NCBI RefSeq assembly: GCF_017948675.1
Contig: NZ_JAGFBU010000002.1
Coordinates: 248,001-312,000, forward strand
DNA: 64,000 nt
Direction: 5' to 3'
Source of the DNA: Flavobacterium flabelliforme
Lineage (GTDB): Bacteria; Bacteroidota; Bacteroidia; Flavobacteriales; Flavobacteriaceae
Positions 25,429 through 35,600 of this stretch are shown here, piece by piece. A model generated the notes under the pieces. That model searched no databases, was not told where the DNA came from, and worked only from the letters and a program-made list of their open reading frames with translations. Numbering within the stretch: the stretch's first letter is position 1; every line of letters starts with the position of its first letter. The translations under genes and the position numbers were made by a program.

Positions 25429-25829
25429 TGACATCAAAAGTAACTTACTTAGGAGATTTAAGGACATCTTCAATTCATTTACAATCGGGAACTGAAATTC
25501 TTTCAGACGCACCGGTAGATAATAATGGTAAAGGAGAAGCTTTTTCTCCAACGGATACAGTTGCAAATGCTTTGGCAACTTGTATGATGACCATAATGGG
25601 AATCAAATCAAGAGATTTAGAAGTGGATTTGAAAGGTTCGACTGCAGAAGTTGTAAAGATTATGAATGCAGAACCAAGACGTATTGGTTCTATTGAAATT
25701 ATTTTTCAGATGCAAGGAACCAATGATCAAAAAAGCAAAACGATTCTTGAAAGAGCAGCAATGACTTGTCCTGTATTTTTAAGTTTACATCCAGAGGTTG
25801 AAAAGCGAATTACTTTTAACTGGAAATAA
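25428..25829 (+). CDS. OsmC-family peroxiredoxin-like protein
   Basis: This 133-residue cytoplasmic protein belongs to the OsmC/Ohr family of thiol peroxidases. The first conserved cysteine is in ALATCMMTIMGIKS and the second in AAMTCPVFLSLHPEV, the two-Cys pair of the family. It is shorter than Ohr and fits the OsmC-like branch of unknown substrate. The start codon overlaps the stop of the LysM gene, and a terminator follows, so the pair forms a two-gene operon. Confidence 0.9.
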   Translation: MTSKVTYLGDLRTSSIHLQSGTEILSDAPVDNNGKGEAFSPTDTVANALATCMMTIMGIKSRDLEVDLKGSTAEVVKIMNAEPRRIGSIEIIFQMQGTNDQKSKTILERAAMTCPVFLSLHPEVEKRITFNWK

Positions 25830-25842
25830 TAATCAATTATAT

Positions 25843-25890
25843 AAAAAAGAAGTAAGTGTAAAGGAAATCTTTAATCTTACTTCTTTTTTC
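25843..25890 (+). terminator. Rho-independent terminator after the OsmC gene
   Basis: AGAAGTAAG (25848-25856) and CTTACTTCT (25876-25884) form a perfect 9-base stem with a 19-base loop, flanked by A6 and T6. It ends eleven bases before the next start codon. Confidence 0.8.
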
Positions 25891-25900
25891 TTTTTATAAA

Positions 25901-26137
25901 ATGGATCAAAACCAACAACAACTTATAAAATTAGCTCATACAAAAATGCCTTTCGGAAAATACGAAGGTTGGTTTCTTATAGATATTCCGGAGTATTACA
26001 TCGTTTGGTATAGCAATAAAGGTTTTCCAAAAGGAGAATTAGGAGAACAATTGAAATTAATATATGAATTGAAACTTAATGGCTTAGAGGAATTAATCAG
26101 AAACATTAAGAAAAAGTATCCAAAACCAAATTCATAA
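25901..26137 (+). CDS. DUF3820-family protein, 78 residues
   Basis: A small soluble protein with the DUF3820 core: KMPFGKYEGWFLIDIPEYYI followed by WYSNKGFPKGELGEQL. The MPFGKYxGxxLxDxPxxYLxW pattern is diagnostic for this family. In some bacteria the family is described as quorum-sensing-regulated virulence factors or as nucleic-acid-associated. The role here is unknown. It sits directly after the OsmC terminator and before pyrG; 26138-26316 is AT-rich with the pyrG promoter. Confidence 0.88.
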   Translation: MDQNQQQLIKLAHTKMPFGKYEGWFLIDIPEYYIVWYSNKGFPKGELGEQLKLIYELKLNGLEELIRNIKKKYPKPNS

Positions 26138-26242
26138 ACTGATTTTTGAAATTTAGGATACAATATAAAATGAAGTAGCTTTTTTTTATGTTCCTAGTAT
26201 AAAATTTCTAATTAAATTATCTCTTTATTTTCTCATTATCTA

Positions 26243-27930
<1,688 letters not shown>

Positions 27931-27984
27931 CTAGAAGCGATTTCGTTTCAGTACACTTTAAATTTAAAAATTTTTTTAATTACA

Positions 27985-29892
27985 ATGGAACAAAAAAAAT
28001 TTGACCGCAATTCGATTATAGGTTTTGTATTAATTTTTGCTATTTTGATTTTTATCATGTATCAAAATCAACCAGACCCGAAAGTGGTAGCTGCTGAAAA
28101 AGCACAAAAAGAACTGGTTATTAAGGCAGCTAAAGCCAAAGAGTTAGAAGCTAAAGTTATTGCTAATGCTACTATTGCAGTTGCAACAACTGGCGATTCT
28201 ACCCAATTAGCTCAATTGCAAAAAAACCTTGGAAATTTTGCTTATTCAGCGACACTTCCTTCTGCAAAAGCAGGTGTTACTACTATTGAAAATGAAGTAA
28301 TAAAGTTGGTTATTGCAAACAAAGGAGGTTACATTGTAGAAGCAACTTTAAAAAAATTCGAGAAATTTAAAAAAGGTTCAGGTCAATTAGTTGAATTAAT
28401 CAAGAACAACAATGCTAATTTAAACATTCAGTTGTTGACTAGTGATAACCGTACTTTGAATTCTAAAGATTTATATTTTGAGCCTACTTTAGAAAAAATA
28501 GGAGCAGATCAAGTATTGTCTATGAAGTTGAAAGCTGGTCCTAGCGAATTTTTAGAATACAAATATATTCTAAAGCCTAACGACTATATGATTGATTTCG
28601 ATATTCGTTCACAAGGATTAAATAAGGTTTTGAATACTTCAAAGCCATTAGATTTAGAGTGGGATTTAAAGGCTTACCGTAATGAAAAAAGTATTTCTTA
28701 CGAGAATCGTTACAACGAGATCTATTCTGAACACAAAGATGGAAAAATTTCTTATGCAGGTATAGGACAAACGGAAGAACAAGATCTTGAAAAGCCAACT
28801 TTTATCGCTTTCAAACAGCATTTTTTCTCTACTATTCTTTTGTCAAAAGCACCATTAGAAACAGCTAAAGTTAAGTCTGTTAATTTAGTGAAAGACGATA
28901 AAATAGATACTGTCTTTACAAAGCAATTTAAAGCTAATATTCCTTTAGCCTTTACAAGTGGAGAATTAGATCACAAAATGAGTTGGTATTTTGGTCCAAC
29001 GGATTATAAAACTCTTAAACATTACAATAAAAATTTGGAGAAAATTATCTCATTAGGTTGGGGAATTTTCGGATGGATTAATAAATTTATATTTATTCCG
29101 TTATTTGGTTTTTTAAGTGATTATATCTCTTATGGTATTGCAATTATTGTTTTTACTATTCTTATTAAAATAGCGATGTCGCCTATTACTTTTAAATCTT
29201 TCTTATCGCAAGCTAAGATGAAAGTATTGCGACCTGAAATTGCAGAATTGGGAGAGAAATTCAAAAAAGACCCAATGAAGAAACAACAAGAAACAATGAA
29301 GTTGTACAATAAAGCAGGAGTAAATCCTATGGCGGGTTGTATTCCAGCATTGATTCAGCTTCCTTTTATGTATGCATCGTTTCAGTTTTTTCCATCAGCA
29401 TTTGAGTTAAGACAAAAAAGTTTCCTATGGGCAGACGATTTATCTTCTTTTGATGAAGTGATCAAATTGCCTTTTAATATTCCTATGTACGGAAGCCATA
29501 TTAGTTTGTTTCCAATATTAGCAGCAATAGCGATTTTCTTTTACATGAAAATGACTTCTGGAGATCAACAAATGGCAGCGCCACAGCAAGAAGGGATGCC
29601 AGATATGGCTAAGATGATGAAAATCATGATCTATGTTTCGCCATTAATGATGTTAATTTTCTTTAATAGTTATGGAGCCGGATTGAGTTTGTATAACTTT
29701 ATTTCGAATTTGATTACTATTGGTATTATGATTGTCATCAAAAGATACTTTATCGATAGCGACAAGATTCACCTTCAAATACAAGAAAACAAATTAAAAG
29801 AGCCTAAAAAACAAGGTAAGTTCCAGAAAAAACTGCAAGAAGTTATGGAACAAGCTGAAGCTCAAAAAGCATTAGACAAAAAGAAGAAATAA
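27985..29892 (+). CDS. yidC: Membrane protein insertase YidC
   Basis: This 635-residue inner-membrane protein inserts and folds membrane proteins, alone or with SecYEG. An N-terminal membrane segment (IIGFVLIFAILIFIMYQN) is followed by a large periplasmic beta domain (about 75-345) as in Gram-negative YidC. The conserved insertase core comes next: YGIAIIVFTILIKIAMSPIT, the cytoplasmic hairpin AKMKVLRPEIAELGEKFKKD, NPMAGCIPALIQLPFMYASF and the final helices. The basic C-terminal tail (KKQGKFQKKLQEVMEQAEAQ) is typical of ribosome binding. A terminator follows. Confidence 0.97.
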   Translation: MEQKKFDRNSIIGFVLIFAILIFIMYQNQPDPKVVAAEKAQKELVIKAAKAKELEAKVIANATIAVATTGDSTQLAQLQKNLGNFAYSATLPSAKAGVTTIENEVIKLVIANKGGYIVEATLKKFEKFKKGSGQLVELIKNNNANLNIQLLTSDNRTLNSKDLYFEPTLEKIGADQVLSMKLKAGPSEFLEYKYILKPNDYMIDFDIRSQGLNKVLNTSKPLDLEWDLKAYRNEKSISYENRYNEIYSEHKDGKISYAGIGQTEEQDLEKPTFIAFKQHFFSTILLSKAPLETAKVKSVNLVKDDKIDTVFTKQFKANIPLAFTSGELDHKMSWYFGPTDYKTLKHYNKNLEKIISLGWGIFGWINKFIFIPLFGFLSDYISYGIAIIVFTILIKIAMSPITFKSFLSQAKMKVLRPEIAELGEKFKKDPMKKQQETMKLYNKAGVNPMAGCIPALIQLPFMYASFQFFPSAFELRQKSFLWADDLSSFDEVIKLPFNIPMYGSHISLFPILAAIAIFFYMKMTSGDQQMAAPQQEGMPDMAKMMKIMIYVSPLMMLIFFNSYGAGLSLYNFISNLITIGIMIVIKRYFIDSDKIHLQIQENKLKEPKKQGKFQKKLQEVMEQAEAQKALDKKKK

Positions 29893-29911
29893 TTAGTCTT
29901 TTAAATTATTA

Positions 29912-29958
29912 GAAAGTCAATTGAATAAAATCAGTTTTATTCAGTTGACTTTTTTTTA
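29912..29958 (+). terminator. Rho-independent terminator after yidC
   Basis: AAGTCAATTGAATAAAA (29914-29930) and TTTTATTCAGTTGACTT (29935-29951) form a 17-base stem with one mismatch and loop TCAG, followed by a T run. The rest of the gap to 30224 is AT-rich and I see nothing in it. Confidence 0.88.
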
Positions 29959-30224
29959 TGGCTTGCTGTCTCTAGTAGATAAAAAAAATAAGTAACAGTG
30001 AAGGAGTTTTTTTATTGAGAAGACTTGTTTGTTTTAAATTTGACTAAAATTGTTATAAAGTATTTTCTAATTCAAATAGCTTTGAATTGTGAATAGATTG
30101 TCATTGTGTATTCAAAGATAATAGAGATTGATCAGTAAGACAGTATGTATTTGTAGTAGTGCTTTAAATAATTATAATGGTTCTATAAATAAGCAATTCG
30201 GTTATAAATTATAATTTTTAAATG

Positions 30225-30265
30225 AAAAAAGGATCTTAAACGTTAAGTTTAAGATCCTTTTTTTT
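30225..30265 (-). terminator. Terminator of the fasciclin gene
   Basis: AAAAAAGGATCTTAAAC and GTTTAAGATCCTTTTTT form a perfect 17-base stem with a GTTAA loop. It is symmetric, so it can end minus-strand transcription (fasciclin gene, stop at 30312) and back up the yidC terminator. Confidence 0.88.
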
Positions 30266-30311
30266 GTGTGTAATTTATTGTGTTTAAGAAATAATAACTT
30301 CTCTTATTTAA

Positions 30312-31274
30312 TTATAGAACTGGTAATAATACTTTGTCAATAGCATGTATAACACCGTTAGAGCACTGTACATCAGTTATTATAATTGTAGAAATTCTAT
30401 TGTTTGCGTCTTTAATTTTTGCACCACTAGCTAATTGAATTGTGAATTTTTGTGCTGGTGTTAGAATTGGAGTTACCATTTGACCTTCTGTTAATGTTGC
30501 TGCTAAAACATTTCCGCTTACAACGTGGTATTGCAATACTTTTGTAAGATCAGCTGCAGAAACACTTTGTATTCCTCCTGGCGCTAACTCTGCGTTTAAA
30601 GCTGTAAAAGCTGCGTTAGTAGGTGCAAATACAGTAAATGGTCCTGCTCCTGATAAAGTAGCAACAAAATCTGGTTGTCCTGCTCCTGTAAGTGCGCCAA
30701 CAAGTGAGGTGAAGTTTTTATTCGCTAATGCGTGAGTAACTACTGTAGGAAGTCCAATAACAGCATCTACAACATGTATAACGCCATTAGAAGCTATTAT
30801 GTCTGCAGTTGTTACATTAGAAACACCATTCAGTTTTACTCCTGAACTAAGATCAACATACATACTTAAATTATTTGTTGTTGAAGCATTTCCTTTTGCT
30901 AATGTTTTGATATAGCCAGTAGTTAATGCATTTGACTTTACTGCTCCGCTAACTACGTGGTTTAATAAGATTTGTGTAAGTGCCTCTTTTGGTACATCAT
31001 TTATAGTTGCGTAGGGAGTTGTTTTTAAAAATGCTGTAAATGCTGCGTCAGTTGGTGCAAAAACAGTAAAAGGACCCGCACCTTTAAGTGTTGTAGCTAA
31101 ATCAGCTTTTGTTAATGCTTGTACTAAAATTTTTAAATTTGGGTTTTGAACCGCTATTCCTGTTATAGTATTGTCTACAGGCATAGGAGTTGGATCATCG
31201 CTATTGTCACAAGAGACAAAAGCTACAGCAAATAACAGTAGTGCGAATGCTTTAAATTTACTTAAATTTTTCAT
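30312..31274 (-). CDS. Surface lipoprotein with two fasciclin (FAS1) domains
   Basis: The 320-residue protein has the lipobox FVSCDN. Two FAS1 domains lie at about 45-180 and 185-318. Each carries the H1 motif, GPFTVFAPTDAAFTAFLKTT in the first and GPFTVFAPTNAAFTALNAEL in the second. The H2-like ends are NGVIHVVDAVIGLP and NGVIHAIDKVLLPVL. FAS1 domains mediate cell adhesion or polysaccharide contact. The gene is monocistronic, with a 299-base AT-rich upstream gap (31275-31573) that must contain its promoter. I could not pick an exact TAnnTTTG on that strand. Confidence 0.93.
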   Translation of the reverse strand: MKNLSKFKAFALLLFAVAFVSCDNSDDPTPMPVDNTITGIAVQNPNLKILVQALTKADLATTLKGAGPFTVFAPTDAAFTAFLKTTPYATINDVPKEALTQILLNHVVSGAVKSNALTTGYIKTLAKGNASTTNNLSMYVDLSSGVKLNGVSNVTTADIIASNGVIHVVDAVIGLPTVVTHALANKNFTSLVGALTGAGQPDFVATLSGAGPFTVFAPTNAAFTALNAELAPGGIQSVSAADLTKVLQYHVVSGNVLAATLTEGQMVTPILTPAQKFTIQLASGAKIKDANNRISTIIITDVQCSNGVIHAIDKVLLPVL

Positions 31275-31545
31275 GTTGTTTGTTTTTTGTTTAATAAAAT
31301 TTAATAAAATGCGTTTATTTTGTTTATAAAATTATAAAAAACTTTAAACAAAAAATATACTTTATGATTTCTTTTGCTTTTGTTTAAGTACTGTTATTTA
31401 GCTATTTAGTTGTTATTTCATCATGAATTCTAATAAAATGCTATTTTTTTGTTTTGCATATATTAAAAAAAGTTAAACATAAAAAGTATTTTTCATTTAA
31501 TATTTCTCTTTTTTTAAGATTTAGCTTTATCTAGTAAAAAGTAGT

Positions 31546-31553
31546 TAAATTTG
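31546..31553 (+). promoter_or_regulatory. Predicted -7 box of the MORN-type repeat gene
   Basis: TAAATTTG matches TAnnTTTG exactly and lies 20 bases before the ATG. No TTG at -33 was found. Confidence 0.45.
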
Positions 31554-31573
31554 TCTAATAACATAAATATAAT

Positions 31574-32293
31574 ATGAAAAGTAAAAAAGTATACTTTGTA
31601 TATCTGTTTATAACTATGATGCTATTCAATTATAGTGTTTACGCCCAGGTAACAGATTATAATAAATTAGATGAAAAAGGATTGAAACATGGTTTATGGA
31701 AAGGTAAATACGATGAGTCTAAGCGCCCCAGATATGAGGGTACTTTTGATCACGGAAAAGAAATAGGTGTTTTTAATTTTTTTGATGATACAAAGAAAGG
31801 TTCTTTAATAGCAACTCGAGAATTTAACTCAAAAGACAATGTTGCTTATACTATTTTCTATGATCAAAAAAATAATAAAGTTAGTGAAGGAAAGGTAGTC
31901 AATAAACTTTTTGAAGGCGAATGGAAATATTACCATTTAAATTCAAATTTAATAATGACAACTGAAAACTACAGTAAAGGCAAACTAGAAGGTGTTCGTA
32001 CCGTATATTATATCAGTGGTAAGGTTGCGGAGGAAATTGTTTATAAAAATAATTTAAAAAATGGTTTTTATAAAAAATATACTGAAAAAGGAACTCTTTT
32101 AGAAGAATCAAACTATAAAAATAATGTATATAATGGTATCGCTACTTTTAGAGATGCTAATGGAGATATCGCTTCTACAGGTAAATTTGTTAATGGTAAG
32201 AAAGAGGGTATGTGGCAGTTTTTTGAAAAAGGTAAATTGGTAAAAGAAACAAATATGAGCTTTGCTGAGCCTGCTGTAAAAATTAAAAAGTAA
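31574..32293 (+). CDS. Exported MORN-variant repeat protein (YwqK-like)
   Basis: The 239-residue protein has a signal peptide (MKSKKVYFVYLFITMMLFNY) and then about eight repeats of roughly 20 residues with the pattern G-x-W/Y-K/E-x-Y-x-x-x-G-x-L. Examples are EGEWKYYHLNSNLIM, EGVRTVYYISGKVAEE and EGMWQFFEKGKLV. This is the MORN_2/YwqK repeat. Some family members are annotated as antitoxins of a toxin-antitoxin pair, but no toxin gene lies beside this one, so that label is not supported here. It ends in a terminator. Confidence 0.85.
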   Translation: MKSKKVYFVYLFITMMLFNYSVYAQVTDYNKLDEKGLKHGLWKGKYDESKRPRYEGTFDHGKEIGVFNFFDDTKKGSLIATREFNSKDNVAYTIFYDQKNNKVSEGKVVNKLFEGEWKYYHLNSNLIMTTENYSKGKLEGVRTVYYISGKVAEEIVYKNNLKNGFYKKYTEKGTLLEESNYKNNVYNGIATFRDANGDIASTGKFVNGKKEGMWQFFEKGKLVKETNMSFAEPAVKIKK

Positions 32294-32373
32294 TTTTTTA
32301 TACAATATAACTCTTTTTAATTACTGTGTAAGCAGTCTTTCTGTAGTAACGGTAACTCTAAAATAGTCAATAT

Positions 32374-32412
32374 AAAAACGGCATTCCATAAAAGGGAATG
32401 CCGTTTTTTTTG
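32374..32412. terminator. Bidirectional terminator
   Basis: AAAACGGCATTCC and GGAATGCCGTTTT form a perfect stem with a 7-base loop and flanking A and T runs. It lies between the convergent MORN-type gene and porin gene. Confidence 0.92.
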
Positions 32413-32428
32413 AATTAATAAAGAAGTA

Positions 32429-33691
32429 TTATTTTAAAGTAAAAATTCTGGGACTAAACGAAACCATTACCCAAACCCAATTGTTTGTCTGTGCTGCATT
32501 TGTTACATTTTTTACTCTTTCTAAGGTTGATGAACCGAACATTTGAGAATATCCTGCCGAAGCAACTATATCTTTCTGAACGGTATATGTGGTGGTAAAA
32601 TCAATTTCTGTTCCCAAATAAGTATTCATTTTTGAACCATCAGTATCTAAAACGACACTTGGAGCATTAAAATAATGAGGGATTAGCGCAAATTGCCATT
32701 TATTCGAAGTATAATTTAGTTTTAAATAAGTGTCATTTAATCCAACATTGTTTTGGTGATTTCCTACATAAAAATAGTCCATAAAGCCGTTAAATGCATG
32801 GTTTGTTCCAAAAATTGGAGTAAATGATTTATTGTTTAAACTGCTATCATCTTGATCTTTACCGGAAAGGAATTCATGTCCTAAGCCCGCTTTAAATTGT
32901 TCTGTAAAAGCATAACCAACATAAGCTCCTGCATACAAAGCATTTACTTTTTTAGTAGCAGTTTTACCCGATTGACCATAAATCCCTAAATTAGTATCCC
33001 ATTTTTTTTCTTTGAACGTTAAATAGGTTCCAAAGGTTTGTTTGTAATCAACAGCTAAATCTGTTGGTGTTTTTTGAAACTGATAACCTGTGTTCAAAAA
33101 CAATAAGCTCATACCAATTTTGTTGAGTTGCGTGTGATACCAAGCATACTGCATCGTTTTGTAATTTGTAGTATATGGTGTTTTAGGTTCAAGTAGGTTT
33201 TCTGCATTAGCATTTAGTGCCACACCCAAATCCAATTGATTGTTTTTAGGATGAAAAGATATTAAGGCAGCATCATGACTTTGTCCTTGTTGAGACCAAT
33301 CAATTTCTCCAAAAATGCGTTGGTTATCGTAAGCAATAACCTGACGACCAATGCGTGTTGACCATTCTGAACTTAAATCATATTGTGCCCAGGCTTCAAA
33401 AACTGAAATTGCATTTTTGTCAGCTGCTGTTGTAGTAGCAACATCTCCCCAAGTACGTACGTTTTGAATAGTTAATTTAGTTTTTAATCTTTCTTGACTG
33501 AAATTAAAATTAATACGGGAACGTTGAGATACAAATGATGTGGCATTTTCTCCGTTCGGCATTAGGTTTTTATAGCCATTTCTATATTCAAAACGAGGTC
33601 TTAATTGTAAATTGGCATCAAATTCTTGGGCGTAAGTAGCTGCGCTTATCATTGTTAAAAATGATAAACTGATTATTTTGAATGATTTCAT
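32429..33691 (-). CDS. Outer-membrane beta-barrel porin (alginate-export-like family)
   Basis: This 420-residue protein has a signal peptide ending ATYAQ and many amphipathic strands ending in WVWVMVSFSPRIFTLK, as in an outer-membrane barrel. Segments such as ANLQLRPRFEYRNGYKN, VSQRSRINFNFSQERLKTKL and NVRTWGDVATTTAADKNAIS are typical of Bacteroidota proteins annotated as alginate export family. It is the last gene of the nirK operon, with only six bases between it and the SCO gene. By position it may let nitrite or another small solute through the outer membrane. That is inference. Confidence 0.82.
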   Translation of the reverse strand: MKSFKIISLSFLTMISAATYAQEFDANLQLRPRFEYRNGYKNLMPNGENATSFVSQRSRINFNFSQERLKTKLTIQNVRTWGDVATTTAADKNAISVFEAWAQYDLSSEWSTRIGRQVIAYDNQRIFGEIDWSQQGQSHDAALISFHPKNNQLDLGVALNANAENLLEPKTPYTTNYKTMQYAWYHTQLNKIGMSLLFLNTGYQFQKTPTDLAVDYKQTFGTYLTFKEKKWDTNLGIYGQSGKTATKKVNALYAGAYVGYAFTEQFKAGLGHEFLSGKDQDDSSLNNKSFTPIFGTNHAFNGFMDYFYVGNHQNNVGLNDTYLKLNYTSNKWQFALIPHYFNAPSVVLDTDGSKMNTYLGTEIDFTTTYTVQKDIVASAGYSQMFGSSTLERVKNVTNAAQTNNWVWVMVSFSPRIFTLK

Positions 33692-33697
33692 TGTGAG

Positions 33698-34330
33698 TTA
33701 GTTTAGCTTTTCAGCTTCTTCTGTAATTTTGTTTATGGTTTGATCTGAATTCACTCCCAGGCCTTCTTGCTGGTAAGCTAATTCTCCATCTGCGTTGAAA
33801 ACACTAATAATATTTGAATGCGAAAAATCTACAGGAGCAATTTTTTTGTAATTTACAGCTAAAACTGCTGCAAATTCTCTTGTGTTTTCTTCTGTAGAGC
33901 GTAAGAAAACCCATTGATCTCCATCCATTTTGTTTTCAATAGCAAATGATTTTAGTCTTTTAGGAGTATCAACCGTTGGATCAATGCTCACTAATACAAA
34001 TTGTACATTTTCTTTTATTTTTTGAGGAATTCTTTGCTCAATATTTCTCATATCTGCAACAAGTCTAGGACAAGCAGCTTTACAAGAAGTATAAATCATA
34101 ACCATGACTAATACTTTGCCTTTCATATCTTTCATCTCCATGTTCTTCCCATCTTGATTGGTCCATTGAGAAGGAAGGTTGTATATGGATAAATCGGATA
34201 TTGGCTTTTCGTTTGCTTGGGCAGTTTCCTTTTTATTATTACAAGATTGTAACGATAGTAAAAGTAAAGCAAATACAAGAAAAAGAAAATTTGTATATCG
34301 CAAACTAGATTTTAGGTTTGTTTTTTTCAT
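33698..34330 (-). CDS. SCO1/SenC-family copper chaperone lipoprotein
   Basis: The protein has 210 residues from the ATG at 34330; an in-frame ATG 12 codons upstream would give an overlong n-region. The lipobox is SLQSCNN. The thioredoxin-like SCO domain has the copper ligands CKAAC (CxxxC in YTSCKAACPRL) and a distal histidine in VDFSHSN. SCO proteins deliver copper to CuA or other sites and reduce cysteines. In this operon the obvious client is the copper nitrite reductase NirK. The role in NirK maturation is inference from position. Confidence 0.9.
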   Translation of the reverse strand: MKKTNLKSSLRYTNFLFLVFALLLLSLQSCNNKKETAQANEKPISDLSIYNLPSQWTNQDGKNMEMKDMKGKVLVMVMIYTSCKAACPRLVADMRNIEQRIPQKIKENVQFVLVSIDPTVDTPKRLKSFAIENKMDGDQWVFLRSTEENTREFAAVLAVNYKKIAPVDFSHSNIISVFNADGELAYQQEGLGVNSDQTINKITEEAEKLN

Positions 34331-34391
34331 TGCTAAAAAAGTGGAGTAATAGCTATTTGGTTTCATTTTTTTTGATTTTTAGTTTTATGAG

Positions 34392-35165
34392 CTATTTTTT
34401 ATCTTTAGCGCATCGAAATCCTAAATTTTTGGTTGTATATTTTGCTTTTAGACTTCCTCTAAAGGCGTATCGCATAAAAGCAGCATAATTCATTAAATCG
34501 GTTGCATTTACCGAAGCGCTTCCGCAAAATAAATTTTTATCAGAGTCTTTGTCTTTTCGGGATTCTCCAGAAAGGAAAATACTATTGAAATCAGAAGTCC
34601 ATTCCCAGACTAATCCATGCATATCATAAACACCCCAATAGTTTTTGAATGTTTTTCCTACAGGATTAGCATAAGTATTTGGCTTCTCATACCATGACAT
34701 GATGTATTTGTTAAAGCTCTCTTTTGTGCGTGCATCGATTCGTTTTTCATCTGCCATTGCAACGTATTCCCATTCATCCATAGTGGGCAATCTTTTTCCT
34801 TGGCATTCGCAGTATTTTTTGGCTGCAAACCAAGAAATATTTGTTACAGGTGCATTGCTTAAATTGTTTTTTCCGTAACTAAAATCACTTTCCCACTGCG
34901 ATAGATAACTTTTATCAGCAAAAATTCCTTTAATCTTTGAACGTGAATTTTCTGGATATTTTTTTAAAAACAGTAAATACTGAGCATTAGTTACTGGATA
35001 TACATCAATGTAAAAACTTTTTACTTCTACTGGTTCTTTACTGCTGGCACCATAGAGGGGAACGAATGTTCCCCTTTCTACAGCAACCATTTTAGCTTCT
35101 TGAGCCCATAGCGATGTTGCTATCAGTAATAGAAATAATGACAAAACTATTTTCTTTTTCAACAT
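34392..35165 (-). CDS. Formylglycine-generating-enzyme-like (SUMF1/FGE-sulfatase) exported protein
   Basis: The 257-residue protein has a signal peptide (MLKKKIVLSLFLLLIATSLWA). The FGE-sulfatase fold shows as SFYIDVYPVTNAQYLLFLKK, APVTNISWFAAKKYCECQGK, LPTMDEWEYVAMADEK, DMHGLVWEWTSDFNS and the C-terminal FRGSLKAKYTTKNLGFRCAK. No sulfatase is nearby. It sits between the cytochrome c and SCO genes of the nirK operon. Similar FGE-like genes occur in other nitrogen-oxide respiration operons, to my recollection. Its reaction is unknown here. Confidence 0.87.
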   Translation of the reverse strand: MLKKKIVLSLFLLLIATSLWAQEAKMVAVERGTFVPLYGASSKEPVEVKSFYIDVYPVTNAQYLLFLKKYPENSRSKIKGIFADKSYLSQWESDFSYGKNNLSNAPVTNISWFAAKKYCECQGKRLPTMDEWEYVAMADEKRIDARTKESFNKYIMSWYEKPNTYANPVGKTFKNYWGVYDMHGLVWEWTSDFNSIFLSGESRKDKDSDKNLFCGSASVNATDLMNYAAFMRYAFRGSLKAKYTTKNLGFRCAKDKK

Positions 35166-35186
35166 GGCTATTTTTTTTACTATTTA

Positions 35187-35564
35187 TTAATTTCTTTGTG
35201 CTTTTACCATTGCTGGTGTTACAACAGTTTTGTTATTTCCCCAACTAGCGTAAACGTAAGTCATTGCATCTGCAATTTGTTGATCGCTTAATGCTTGAGC
35301 AGGCATTTCGGCATTAAATTTTTTGCCATTTACTGTAATAGGTCCTTTCAGTCCTTTTACAACTCCTTTGATTGCTCTATTAGTATCTTTATTCAAATAA
35401 TCTGACTTCGCCAATGGAGGGAAAGCTCCAGGAATTCCTAAACCTGTAGCTTGGTGACAAGCTACACAAACTTGATTATAGACTTTTTTTCCTTTATCGG
35501 CACTTTGGCTGTATCCTTGAAAAGCCATTGCCATCATTGCAATTGTAAAAATATACTTTTTCAT
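35187..35564 (-). CDS. Periplasmic monohaem cytochrome c
   Basis: The 125-residue protein has a signal peptide (MKKYIFTIAMMAMAFQGYSQ), the haem motif CVACH and a distal methionine candidate in NAEMPAQALSDQQI. It closely resembles the C-terminal cytochrome domain of NirK in the preceding gene. Both have KSDYLN or KSDFLN, NGKKFN, and the tail [12 protein letters not shown]. The two therefore look like duplicates. It is a plausible electron donor to NirK. Confidence 0.93.
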   Translation of the reverse strand: MKKYIFTIAMMAMAFQGYSQSADKGKKVYNQVCVACHQATGLGIPGAFPPLAKSDYLNKDTNRAIKGVVKGLKGPITVNGKKFNAEMPAQALSDQQIADAMTYVYASWGNNKTVVTPAMVKAQRN

Positions 35565-35600
35565 TTTGTAATTATTTATTGTTATTAATTGTATTATTTA

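Noticed and set aside
31574..32293. Antitoxin of a toxin-antitoxin system
   Set aside because: The repeats are MORN/YwqK type, but the protein is exported and no toxin gene is adjacent.
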